Shown piece by piece: positions 1-6,048 of a DNA stretch of 13,882 bases. A program made the translations under genes and the position numbers. Numbering within the stretch: the first letter of the stretch is position 1; the number at the start of each line of letters is the position of its first letter. The stretch covers positions 1-13,882 of the forward strand of contig JAEKLK010000054.1 of assembly GCA_019509895.1 (NCBI GenBank). The letters are read 5' to 3'. This stretch comes from Betaproteobacteria bacterium. Lineage in GTDB: Bacteria; Pseudomonadota; Gammaproteobacteria; Burkholderiales; SG8-39. The notes below the pieces were generated by a model. That model was not told the DNA's origin, did no database searches, and saw only the letters and a list, made by a program, of their open reading frames with translations.

Positions 1-27
1 GGCGAGCTGTCGCGGGGGAAATCATGA
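1..27 (+). CDS. C-terminal end of an upstream gene (partial)
   Basis: The first nine codons of the window read GELSRGKS and a TGA stop. That stop overlaps the ATG of the next gene in an ATGA arrangement, the usual sign of translational coupling. In molybdenum hydroxylase operons of the isoquinoline 1-oxidoreductase type the gene just before the large subunit commonly encodes the small 2Fe-2S subunit, so that is the likely identity. Eight residues cannot prove it. The reading frame and overlap are seen; the identity is inferred from context. Confidence 0.4.
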   Translation, partial: GELSRGKS

Positions 28-2198
28 ACCGCCGCGAATTCATCGCCACCGGCGGCGCGTTGATCGTCAGCTTTTCACTCCCTGCCGTAGCCCAGAAGGC
101 GGCGGAGAAGCTGCCGGGCGCCCTCGAGCGCGAGCCGATGCTCGACGCGTGGATTCGCGTCGCCGCGGATGGCCGCATCACGGTGTTCACGGGGAAGGCG
201 GAGCTCGGCCAGGGCATCAAGACGGCGCTCTTGCAGATCGCCGCCGAGCAGCTCTCGGTGCCGATGTCGGCGATCGAGCTGGTCACGGCCGACACCGCCC
301 GCACGCCGAACGAGGGCTATACCGCGGGCTCGAATTCGATGAAGGACAGCGGCACCGCCGTCCTGCACGCCGCAGCGCAAGCGCGCGCGCTCCTGGTTGC
401 CGAGGCGGCGAAGCGCTGGGGTGTAGCGCCGGAGCAGGTGAGCGTGCAAGGCGGCGAGTTGCGCGGGCCGGAGGGCAAGCGCATGAGCTATGGCGCTGTG
501 GTGGAAGGCCAGCTCCTGCACGCGCGCGCGCAGCCGCAATCCGCGCTCGCTACTTCGCGCACGGTGATGGGCAAGCCCGTCCAGCGCGTCGACATCCCGG
601 CGAAGGTGACCGGCGGCGCGGCCTACGTGCACGACCTGCGCCTGCCCGACATGCTGCATGCGCGCGTGGTGCGTCCGCCGAGCTATGGCGCGCGGCTCAC
701 GAGCGTCGAGATGGAGCCGGTCGCCAAGATGGCGGGCGTCGTCAAGATCGTGCGCGATGGCAGCTTTCTCGCCGTCGTCGCCGCGCGCGAGTGGACCGCG
801 GTGCAGGCCTCGCGCGCGTTGCGCGCGCGGGCGCAGTGGCAGGAGAGCGCGAAGATGCCGCGCGACATCTACGCCACGCTGCCGCAGCTCAAGTCCGAGG
901 ACACGGTGATCGCCGGCGGCGATACGCAACTGCCGCAGGGTGCGCGCGTGATCGAGGCGGAGTATCGCCGGCCCTACCAGATCCACGGCTCGATCGGGCC
1001 GGCGTGCGCCGTCGCGCGCCATGAGGGCAATACGCTCACCGTCTGGACGCACAGCCAGGGCGTCTATCCGCTGCGCGGCGCGCTCGCCGAGCTGATGGCG
1101 ATGCCGGCCGAGCGCATTCATTGCATCCACATGGAAGGCGCCGGCTGCTATGGCCACAACGCCGCCGATGATGTGGCCGGCGATGCGGCGCTGATCGCGC
1201 GCGAGGTGCCTGGGAAGCCGGTGCGCGTGCAATGGATGCGCGAGGACGAGCATGCCTGGGAGCCGTTCGGGCCGGCGATGATCGGCAAAACGCGCGCCAC
1301 GCTCGACGCGTCGGGCAATGTCAGCGGCTGGCAGTACGACGTCTGGAGCAACACGCACTCGTCGCGGCCGGGCAAGGCGGGCGAGCTGGCGGCGGCGTGG
1401 TCGGTGTCGAAGCCTTTCCAGCCTTCGCCGCCACGGCCGCTTCCGCAGCCCGAAGGCGGCGGCGATCGAAATGCCATCCCCCTCTACAAGTTTCCCTCCC
1501 GGGTAACGCACCACTTCATTCCCGAGATGCCTGTCCGAGTCTCGGCCTTGCGTGCGCTTGGCGCCTACACGAACGTGTTCTCGATCGAGAGCTTCATGGA
1601 CGAGCTCGCGGCCGCGGCCAAGGCCGATCCGGTCGAGTACCGCCTGCGGCATATCGACGATGCGCGCGCGCGCGATGTCATCCGCATGGCGGCCGAGCGC
1701 TTCGGCTGGGACAAGTACCAGAAGCAGAACGGCAACGGCCGTGGTTTTGGGTTTGCGCGCTACAAGAACCTCGCGGCCTACTGCGCGCTCGCGATGGAGG
1801 TGAAGGTCGACCGCGAGACGGGCGACCTGCGCGTGCTGCGCGTCGTCGCCGCGGTCGATTCCGGCGAGGCGGTGAACCCGGACGGCATCCGCAACCAGAT
1901 CGAGGGCGGCATCCTGCAGTCGGTGAGCTGGACGAGCTTCGAGGCGGTGATGTACAACGACACGCGCATCACCAGCCGGGATTGGGGCACCTACCCGATC
2001 CTGCGCTTCTCGCACGTGCCGCAGGCGCTCGAGGTGCACCTGATCGATCGCCCGGGCCAGCCCTTCCTCGGCACCGGCGAGGCGGCGCAGGGCCCGGCCG
2101 CCGGTGCGCTCGCCAACGCGCTTGCGCACGCGACCGGCGTCCGCGTACGCGAGCTGCCCTTCAGCCCGCGGCGGCTGCGTGCGGTGCTGAGCGGCTGA
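24..2198 (+). CDS. Molybdopterin-binding large subunit, xanthine dehydrogenase family (IorB-like)
   Basis: This is a 724-residue catalytic subunit of a molybdenum hydroxylase that inserts water-derived oxygen into an aldehyde or N-heterocycle. The N-terminus (NRREFIATGGALIVSFSLPAVAQ region, residues 2-24) is a twin-arginine signal, so the enzyme should be exported folded with its cofactor. A first cofactor-binding segment (about 40-160) carries GKAELGQG. A hammerhead-like domain follows around 190-280 (VDIPAKVTGGAAYVHD), then the long molybdopterin-binding region with the family segment PEMPVRVSALRALGAY. The C-terminal GTGEAAQGPAAGA contains Glu at about residue 686, the family's catalytic base. 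Length and architecture match the IorB-like single-polypeptide group. The start is supported by GGGGGA just upstream and the ATGA overlap with the preceding gene. The substrate cannot be read from the sequence. No truncation is visible. Confidence 0.9.
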   Translation: MNRREFIATGGALIVSFSLPAVAQKAAEKLPGALEREPMLDAWIRVAADGRITVFTGKAELGQGIKTALLQIAAEQLSVPMSAIELVTADTARTPNEGYTAGSNSMKDSGTAVLHAAAQARALLVAEAAKRWGVAPEQVSVQGGELRGPEGKRMSYGAVVEGQLLHARAQPQSALATSRTVMGKPVQRVDIPAKVTGGAAYVHDLRLPDMLHARVVRPPSYGARLTSVEMEPVAKMAGVVKIVRDGSFLAVVAAREWTAVQASRALRARAQWQESAKMPRDIYATLPQLKSEDTVIAGGDTQLPQGARVIEAEYRRPYQIHGSIGPACAVARHEGNTLTVWTHSQGVYPLRGALAELMAMPAERIHCIHMEGAGCYGHNAADDVAGDAALIAREVPGKPVRVQWMREDEHAWEPFGPAMIGKTRATLDASGNVSGWQYDVWSNTHSSRPGKAGELAAAWSVSKPFQPSPPRPLPQPEGGGDRNAIPLYKFPSRVTHHFIPEMPVRVSALRALGAYTNVFSIESFMDELAAAAKADPVEYRLRHIDDARARDVIRMAAERFGWDKYQKQNGNGRGFGFARYKNLAAYCALAMEVKVDRETGDLRVLRVVAAVDSGEAVNPDGIRNQIEGGILQSVSWTSFEAVMYNDTRITSRDWGTYPILRFSHVPQALEVHLIDRPGQPFLGTGEAAQGPAAGALANALAHATGVRVRELPFSPRRLRAVLSG

Positions 2199-2201
2199 AA
2201 A

Positions 2202-2228
2202 CCAATTTCGTACGCGGTACGGAATTGG
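2202..2228. repeat. Near-perfect palindrome with CGTACG core, copy 1
   Basis: Four bases after the dehydrogenase stop codon lie two 12-base arms, CCAATTTCGTAC and GTACGGAATTGG, separated by GCG; they pair with one mismatch. No T-run follows, so a simple intrinsic terminator is unlikely. A related palindrome with the same right arm (GTACGGAATT) lies directly after another stop codon at 6075-6099. Together they suggest a dispersed intergenic repeat that may act as an mRNA 3' end structure. Confidence 0.55.
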
Positions 2229-2277
2229 CGAAACGCCGGAGACGTTCACGCCATCATATGGCGATGGAGGACAGCTC

Positions 2278-2499
2278 ATGGCACGACTCGTAAAGCGCAC
2301 CCCCCAGGAGCCCACCAAGTACGTGATGGACGGCAAGGAGGTCTGGCTGTGCAAGTGCGGGCTGTCGAAGAACCAGCCGTACTGCGACGGCTCGCACAAG
2401 ATCACCCGGGGTGAGGAGGCGGGCAAGCTCTACTGGTACGACGACGCCGGCAAGCGCCACGAAGTAGCGGACAGCTTCGGCGGCATTCGGACTTTCTAG
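2278..2499 (+). CDS. CDGSH-type iron-sulfur protein
   Basis: This is a 73-residue soluble protein with the CDGSH domain, which holds a redox-active 2Fe-2S cluster with three Cys ligands and one His. The ligands are visible as C25-x-C27 and C36-D-G-S-H40 within CKCGLSKNQPYCDGSH. The protein has one domain and no signal peptide or membrane anchor, so it is cytoplasmic. A ribosome binding site (GGAGGAC) sits about five bases before the ATG. Only nine bases separate its stop from the next start, and the oxidoreductase site GGAG overlaps its end, so the two genes are almost certainly co-transcribed. The CDGSH protein is therefore a plausible electron-transfer partner of that reductase. The fold assignment is firm; the physiological role is inferred. 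Confidence 0.92.
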   Translation: MARLVKRTPQEPTKYVMDGKEVWLCKCGLSKNQPYCDGSHKITRGEEAGKLYWYDDAGKRHEVADSFGGIRTF

Positions 2500-2508
2500 G
2501 AGCGGGCG

Positions 2509-3207
2509 ATGTACGAAGTGACGCTGCGCCGGCGGGAACCGGTCGCCGAGCGCACGCTCGCCTTCTACTTCGACAAGCCCGCGGGTTTTTCGCATGACGC
2601 GGGCCAGAACGTGATGCTCTCGCTCATCGAGCCGCCCGCCATGGACGCTGCGGGCCCGAGCCGTCCGTTCACCCTCGCTTCGGCGCCGCACGAGCCGGAG
2701 CTGATGATCGCCACGCGCATGCGCGACTCGAGCTTCAAGCGCCACCTCGGGTCCGTGCCGCTCGGCACGCGGCTGGAGATGGACGGGCCGGCCGGCCTGC
2801 TGGTCCTGCACGAGGATGTGTCGCGGCCGGCGGTGTTCCTCGCCGGCGGCATCGGCATTACGCCGTTTCTCGCCATGGCGCGCGACGCCGAAAAGCGCAA
2901 GCTGCCGCACCGCATCGTCCTCTTCTACTCGAACCGCCGGCCGCGCGACGCCGCCTTCCTCGCCGAGCTCGAGCGGCTGCAAGGCGATCGCTTCCGGTTG
3001 GTGACCACCATGACCGACGCGCCGGAGTGGCGCGGCGAGCGCCGCCGCATTTCGCGGGAGCTCCTCGCCGAGCATCTGCCCGACCTGCGCTCGCCGATCT
3101 ACTACTTCGCGGGACCGCCCGGAATGACCATGGCCGTGCAGGGGATGCTGTCCGAGCTCGGCATTGCCGAAGATGACATGCGGTCGGAAGAGTTTTACGG
3201 CTATTGA
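2509..3207 (+). CDS. FAD/NAD(P)H-binding oxidoreductase of the ferredoxin reductase family
   Basis: This 232-residue reductase moves electrons between NAD(P)H and a one-electron carrier through flavin. The FAD-binding barrel carries RPFTLAS (about 52-58), the R-x-(Y/F)-(T/S) flavin motif. The nucleotide-binding half has FLAGGIGITPFLAM (about 110-123), the pyridine-nucleotide P-loop-like motif, and YYFAGPPGMTMAV (about 198-210). The chain ends EEFYGY, typical of this family. It has no 2Fe-2S domain, so it must pass electrons to a separate protein; the CDGSH protein nine bases upstream is the obvious candidate. GGAG about nine bases upstream supports the start. It could in principle serve the Rieske oxygenase encoded about 9 kb away, but the operon context argues for a local partner. 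Confidence 0.87.
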   Translation: MYEVTLRRREPVAERTLAFYFDKPAGFSHDAGQNVMLSLIEPPAMDAAGPSRPFTLASAPHEPELMIATRMRDSSFKRHLGSVPLGTRLEMDGPAGLLVLHEDVSRPAVFLAGGIGITPFLAMARDAEKRKLPHRIVLFYSNRRPRDAAFLAELERLQGDRFRLVTTMTDAPEWRGERRRISRELLAEHLPDLRSPIYYFAGPPGMTMAVQGMLSELGIAEDDMRSEEFYGY

Positions 3208-3255
3208 AACGCCACCGCGGCTCGCGGCATCCAATGGGGCATGGCAGGGATCACC

Positions 3256-3954
3256 ATGGCACGCACGACGCAGCCGGCGAGCCTCGCAAGCGGCGCCGGC
3301 GATAGCGAGCTGATTGCTCGCGCGGCGGCGGGCGATGCCCGCGCCTTCGAGGCGCTGATGCGCCGCTACAACCGGATGCTGTTCCGCACGGCGCGGGCGA
3401 TCCTGCGTGATGACGCCGAGGCCGAGGACGCGCTGCAGGAAGCCTATCTGCAGGCGTACGCCTCGCTCGCGAGCTTCCGGGCGGAAGCCAAGCTTTCGAC
3501 CTGGCTCGCGCGCATCGTCGCCAACGAGGCGCTCATGCGCCTTCGCAAGCAGACGCGGCGCGCCGAGATCGTGCCGATGCAGAGCGCCGATGCGCCGGAG
3601 GTCGAGCAGGTAATGGATACCGACATGGACAACGCGCCCGACACGCGGGTCGCGCGCGGCGAGATCCGGCGCCTCCTGGAGGCGCAGATCGACGCGCTGC
3701 CGGAGACCTACCGCACCGTCTTCATGCTGCGCGCCGTCGAGGAACTCTCGGCGGAGGAGACCGCCGCCGTGCTGGAGATCCCCGCCGCCACGGTGCGCAC
3801 ACGGCTCTTCCGCGCCCGCAGCCTGCTGCGCGAAGCGCTGGCGCAGAAGATCGACGTGGCCTGCGAGGACGCTTTCAGCTTTGCCGGCGAGCGCTGCGAC
3901 CGGGTGGTCGCAAGCGTGCTCGCGCGGCTTTCACCGACCAAGGAGACACCATGA
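3256..3954 (+). CDS. ECF-type RNA polymerase sigma factor (RpoE-like)
   Basis: This sigma-70 family protein of about 232 residues has only regions 2 and 4, the ECF layout. Region 2 runs from ALMRRYNRMLFRTARAIL through DAEDALQEAYLQAY-like helices to the STWLARIVANEALMRLRK segment, which binds core polymerase and the -10 element. Region 4 (LPETYRTVFMLRAVEELSAEETAAVL, then VRTRLFRARSLLREAL) is the helix-turn-helix for the -35 element. The C-terminal tail after region 4 contains two Cys residues (CEDAF and ERCDR). The ATG at 3256 is preferred because AGGGA lies five bases before it; an in-frame ATG at 3241 has a weaker site and would add five residues. The stop overlaps the DUF4142 start (ATGA), so DUF4142 is probably its co-expressed partner. 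No anti-sigma gene is adjacent. Confidence 0.92.
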   Translation: MARTTQPASLASGAGDSELIARAAAGDARAFEALMRRYNRMLFRTARAILRDDAEAEDALQEAYLQAYASLASFRAEAKLSTWLARIVANEALMRLRKQTRRAEIVPMQSADAPEVEQVMDTDMDNAPDTRVARGEIRRLLEAQIDALPETYRTVFMLRAVEELSAEETAAVLEIPAATVRTRLFRARSLLREALAQKIDVACEDAFSFAGERCDRVVASVLARLSPTKETP

Positions 3955-4469
3955 ACCGCAAGCAGCTTTTCGCCCTCTTGCTCGTCGCACCGGCCCTGGC
4001 ACTCGCGCAGGGCAAGCCGAGCGACCCGCAGATCGCGCACATCGTCGTCACGGCGAACCAGATCGACATCGACGCCGGCAAGCTCGCCAAGTCGCATACA
4101 CAGAACAAGGAAGTGCAGGCCTTCGCGCAGCAGATGATCACCGACCATAGCGCGGTGAACAAGCAGGCCGGCGCGCTCGCCAAGAAGCTCGGCGTCAAGC
4201 CGCAGGACAACGACACGAGCAAGGCGCTGAAGAAGGGCGCCCAGGCGAACATGGCGAAGCTCAAGAACCTGAAGGGCGCGCAGTTCGACAAGGCCTACGT
4301 CGACCACGAGGTGGACTATCACCAGCAGGTGCTCGACGCGATCGACAAGGTACTGGTCCCGAGCGCGCAGAACGCCGAGCTCAAGGGCCTGATCGAGAAG
4401 GTGCGCCCGGCCATCCAGACGCACCTCGACCATGCCAAGCATCTGCAGGCCGACTTGGGAAAGAAGTAG
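3951..4469 (+). CDS. DUF4142 family exported protein
   Basis: This 172-residue protein has a cleavable signal peptide (residues 1-19, cut near ALA-Q). The remainder is the helical DUF4142 domain, a ferritin-like bundle of unknown activity, recognisable from TANQIDIDAGKLA, VQAFAQQMITDHSAVN and HHQQVLDAI-like segments. His residues occur at ITDHS, VDHEVDYH and THLDHAKH. It should act in the periplasm. The start has a strong AAGGAGA site and overlaps the sigma factor stop, so its translation is coupled to the sigma gene. It ends in LGKK, and its penultimate codons contain the heptamer GGGAAAG followed one codon later by TAG. Slipping back one base there would continue into the downstream cupredoxin. 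The family assignment is solid; the role, perhaps in envelope stress, is inferred. Confidence 0.88.
   Translation: MNRKQLFALLLVAPALALAQGKPSDPQIAHIVVTANQIDIDAGKLAKSHTQNKEVQAFAQQMITDHSAVNKQAGALAKKLGVKPQDNDTSKALKKGAQANMAKLKNLKGAQFDKAYVDHEVDYHQQVLDAIDKVLVPSAQNAELKGLIEKVRPAIQTHLDHAKHLQADLGKK
4457..4463 (+). promoter_or_regulatory. Candidate -1 slippery heptamer GGGAAAG
   Basis: In the DUF4142 frame the bases fall as G GGA AAG, which fits the X-XXY-YYZ pattern for tandem -1 slippage, and TAG follows one codon later. The -1 frame is open and becomes the cupredoxin frame without an intervening stop. A strong hairpin (9-bp stem, 4511-4519 with 4535-4543) lies about 47 bases downstream, farther than classical stimulators. 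No clear upstream Shine-Dalgarno-like stimulator was found. The match may be chance, and a deletion that joined two genes is an equally good explanation. Confidence 0.3.
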
Positions 4470-4501
4470 CGGCGCGCTCGCATGAGGTACGCATCGAAGG
4501 G

Positions 4502-4723
4502 ATGAAGTTCGTCCCCGACCGGCTCGAAGTCGCCGTCGGGGACCGGGTCACCTGGACCAACCGCGACTTCGTCCCGCATAGCGTGACGGCGAAGGAGCGC
4601 GGCATCGAATCGGGCGATCTCACCGAGGGCAAGAGCTGGACCTACGTCGCCCGCACGCGCGGCGAGATCGCCTATATCTGCCGGCTGCATCCGGTGATGC
4701 ACGGGACGCTCGTCGTCAAATAG
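4502..4723 (+). CDS. Cupredoxin domain protein lacking its signal peptide
   Basis: From the only ATG available, 73 residues encode a plastocyanin-like copper-binding domain. The type 1 copper ligands are visible as H26 (VPHSV), C60, H63 and M66 (CRLHPVMHG). Such proteins normally act in the periplasm as electron carriers or copper binders and carry a signal peptide; none is present. Homology evidently begins earlier: the same frame upstream reads HEVRIEGMKFVP, the usual first beta strand of mature cupredoxins, so starting at 4502 clips the fold. That upstream frame runs into the 3' end of the DUF4142 gene. The product may therefore be made as a DUF4142-cupredoxin fusion by -1 frameshifting, or the gene lost its 5' end by deletion. 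No ribosome site is well placed for 4502 (GAGG is about 14 bases away). Confidence 0.72.
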   Translation: MKFVPDRLEVAVGDRVTWTNRDFVPHSVTAKERGIESGDLTEGKSWTYVARTRGEIAYICRLHPVMHGTLVVK

Positions 4724-4726
4724 CGT

Positions 4727-4822
4727 TCAGCTCACGAGCGCCAGTCGAAAATCACCGGCCTGCGTCTTGTCGCCCATCTCCGCGAGGAAGAACCCGACGC
4801 AGGTGGCGGCGAAGACCCTCAA
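4727..4822 (-). pseudogene. Remnant of a GDT1/TMEM165 (UPF0016) family transporter gene
   Basis: Read on the minus strand, this short stretch translates to VFAATCVGFFLAEMGDKTQ followed by AGDFRLALVS and TGA. FFLAEMGDKTQ is the signature of the UPF0016/GDT1 cation transporter family (E-x-G-D-K-T/S), as found at the start of its second repeat. Only about 20 matching residues remain; upstream the frame runs into the terminator hairpin of the neighbouring gene, and after KTQ the family resemblance stops. It has no ribosome binding site or credible start, so it is a decayed fragment. The motif is seen directly; a chance match is possible but unlikely for this run. Confidence 0.55.
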
Positions 4823-4858
4823 ACAAAAAGCCGCCGGACCCGCGAGGGGCCGGCGGCT
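4821..4858 (-). terminator. Rho-independent terminator of the Gln/Asn-rich protein gene
   Basis: On the minus strand a perfect 9-bp stem (AGCCGCCGG with CCGGCGGCT) encloses a 12-base loop and is followed by TTTTTGTTT. It begins about 20 bases after the TAA of the gene at 4878-5576, so it ends that transcript. There is no T-run on the plus side, so it works in one direction only. Confidence 0.85.
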
Positions 4859-4877
4859 CATGGCGCCCGAGGCGCGC

Positions 4878-5576
4878 TTACTTGCCGTACTGCTGCGAGT
4901 TCTGGTTCTGCGAACCGGACTGCTGGGTGTTCTGCGACTGGTTCGCGCTGCCCTGCTGCTGGTTCGACTGGTTCGAGCCGGAGCTCAGGCTGCCGGAGGT
5001 CGAACCGCCCGCGGCGCCGGAGCCGCTCGAGGACTGGTCCTGCTTGCTCGACGTCGAGCCGGACGCGCCCGACTGGGTGCTGCTCTGCTGCTGCGAGGAA
5101 GTCGAGCCGGAGCTGGAGCTCTTGCCGTCGTGGTCGCGATCGCGATCGCCGCGGTGCTCGCGGTCCTCGTTCTTCGCGCCCTGGCGGTGCTTCTCCTTGC
5201 CTTTCGCCCAGCCTTTGCCCGGCGAGTTCGGGTTCTTGTCCTCAGCGCCCTGCGAGCCGGAGGTCGCACCGGCGCCCGAGCTCTGCCGCTGGCTGCTCGA
5301 GGATTGCCCGTACTGCTGCGAGTTCTGGCTCTCTCCGCCGGACTGCTGAGAGTTCTGCGCCTGGTTGCCCGTGCCTTGCTGCTGGTTCGCCTGGTTGCCC
5401 TGGCCGACCTGCTGGCTGTTCTGCACGTCGGGCGAGGCGTTCACGTTCGGCCCCTTGTTCAGGTCAACGTTCGCGCCCGTACCGGCCGGGCCCTGCACGC
5501 TAACCTGCGCAGCGGCGAGCTGACTGAACGACACGGCGAGCACGCCGGAAAAGACAACAGGAAGTAGCTTCTTCAT
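4878..5576 (-). CDS. Secreted Gln/Asn/Ser/Gly-rich repeat protein, curlin-like motifs
   Basis: This 232-residue protein has a Sec signal peptide (about 1-23, ending LAAAQ) and otherwise low-complexity sequence. Two Gln/Asn-rich blocks (about 52-90 and 201-232) contain units fitting the curlin pattern Q-x-G-x-x-N-x-A/S-x3-Q: at Q56 (QVGQGNQANQQQ), Q66 (QQGTGNQAQNSQ) and Q207 (QQGSANQSQNTQ). Both blocks end in NSQQYG. Between them lie a strongly charged segment rich in Lys, Arg, Asp, Glu and His (about 112-152) and a Ser/Gly stretch (153-200). The unit spacing, near 10-12 residues, is shorter than in classical CsgA. The next gene upstream in the same direction resembles CsgH, an amyloid chaperone, so an extracellular amyloid or biofilm matrix role is plausible. 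The start is secure: AGGAGGA lies five bases before the ATG. It could instead be an unrelated disordered secreted protein. Confidence 0.75.
   Translation of the reverse strand: MKKLLPVVFSGVLAVSFSQLAAAQVSVQGPAGTGANVDLNKGPNVNASPDVQNSQQVGQGNQANQQQGTGNQAQNSQQSGGESQNSQQYGQSSSSQRQSSGAGATSGSQGAEDKNPNSPGKGWAKGKEKHRQGAKNEDREHRGDRDRDHDGKSSSSGSTSSQQQSSTQSGASGSTSSKQDQSSSGSGAAGGSTSGSLSSGSNQSNQQQGSANQSQNTQQSGSQNQNSQQYGK
4886..4973. repeat. Intragenic direct repeat, 3' copy
   Basis: These bases align without gaps to 5309-5396, offset by 423 bases, which is exactly 141 codons. Both begin CGTACTGCTGCGAGTTCTGG on the plus strand and include TGCTGCTGGTTCG near the end. They encode the C-terminal Gln/Asn-rich block of the secreted repeat protein. 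Confidence 0.7.
5309..5396. repeat. Intragenic direct repeat, 5' copy
   Basis: This is the partner of the copy at 4886-4973 and encodes the N-terminal Gln/Asn-rich block ending in NSQQYG. Because the offset is a whole number of codons, the duplication kept the reading frame. Most differences lie between the shared ends, which suggests a moderately old duplication. Confidence 0.7.
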
Positions 5577-5604
5577 TAAATCCTCCTAGGCTGAGTGGAA
5601 ATGG

Positions 5605-5643
5605 AAAAAACGAGCTGCTGGGGCCTTTGCCGCAAGGCTCGTT
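5605..5643 (-). terminator. Intrinsic terminator between the CsgH-like gene and the repeat-protein gene
   Basis: On the minus strand AACGAGC and GCTCGTT form a 7-bp stem with a 21-base loop, followed at once by six T residues. It lies 30 bases after the CsgH-like stop and only about 28 bases before the ATG of the repeat protein. It would end the upstream transcript. Because no separate promoter fits well between it and that gene's ribosome binding site, it may also act as an attenuator for the repeat protein. Confidence 0.65.
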
Positions 5644-5673
5644 CCCGCGCCGGCCGCGGTTTGTTACCGGTTG

Positions 5674-6021
5674 TTACGGATAGCGGCCGGTTTGCTCGGC
5701 GACTAGTTGGCCCGCATCGAAGAGGCGCACGGTGATCTCGTAGTGATCCGAAGGCGAGACGTTCACCGAATTGGACGCGAGCTTGCCGTGCCCGTGTGCG
5801 TCCAGCTTGACGGTGCCGCTCTGATTGCTGTTGGACGAGCGACCCTCGCCCTCGCGCCGCACCTTCATCTCATACTGCAGCGCCTTGTCCGCGGGCCCGG
5901 CGACCGTTGGCTCGACGCTCAGATTGTTTCCGCGTACCTCAGCGCCCATGTCGACGCGATAGGCGTTATCCGCGTAAGCGATGAGCGGCGCGAAGGCAAA
6001 CACGATGAAGAACTTGCGCAT
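5674..6021 (-). CDS. CsgH-like periplasmic protein (curli chaperone family)
   Basis: This 115-residue protein has a signal peptide (about 1-17, IAYAD) and a small beta-sandwich-like body. The body resembles CsgH, the CsgC-like periplasmic factor that blocks premature curlin amyloid formation. The resemblance lies in the pattern YEMKVRREGEGRSSNSNQSG (about 50-69), then alternating hydrophobic strands (KLASNSVNV, HYEITVRLF, QLVAEQTG). CsgH proteins typically show Y-x-x-x-V-x-K/R-x-G-x-x-G-S-S-x-x-x-Q-S-G there. The gene precedes the curlin-like repeat protein in the same orientation, which supports the assignment. No csgG, csgE or csgF is seen in the window. AGGG lies almost directly against the ATG, a poor spacing. 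The family call rests on pattern recognition, not alignment. Confidence 0.6.
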   Translation of the reverse strand: MRKFFIVFAFAPLIAYADNAYRVDMGAEVRGNNLSVEPTVAGPADKALQYEMKVRREGEGRSSNSNQSGTVKLDAHGHGKLASNSVNVSPSDHYEITVRLFDAGQLVAEQTGRYP

Positions 6022-6048
6022 GCCCTCGAGGCCGCAACGTTCGTGCCT

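Noticed and set aside
75..2426. A 783-codon open frame antisense to the molybdopterin subunit gene
   Set aside because: It is rich in Arg, Ala, His and Leu and matches no family; long antisense frames are a normal by-product of GC-rich codon use opposite a real gene.
4511..4543. Strong hairpin GTCCCCGAC with GTCGGGGAC in the cupredoxin gene
   Set aside because: No T-run follows, it lies inside conserved coding sequence, and it is too far from the slippery heptamer to be a typical stimulator; not listed as a terminator.
4767..5567. A 266-codon plus-strand frame and a 155-codon Cys/Trp-rich frame opposite the repeat protein
   Set aside because: Their composition (Leu/Val/Arg or Cys/Trp/Glu runs) is the mirror of Gln/Ser/Gly codons; the minus-strand gene has a signal peptide, a ribosome site and a terminator.
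5637..5646. GGGAAC on the minus strand as an ECF sigma -35 box
   Set aside because: No matching -10 element lies 16-17 bases downstream, and the bases form part of the terminator stem.
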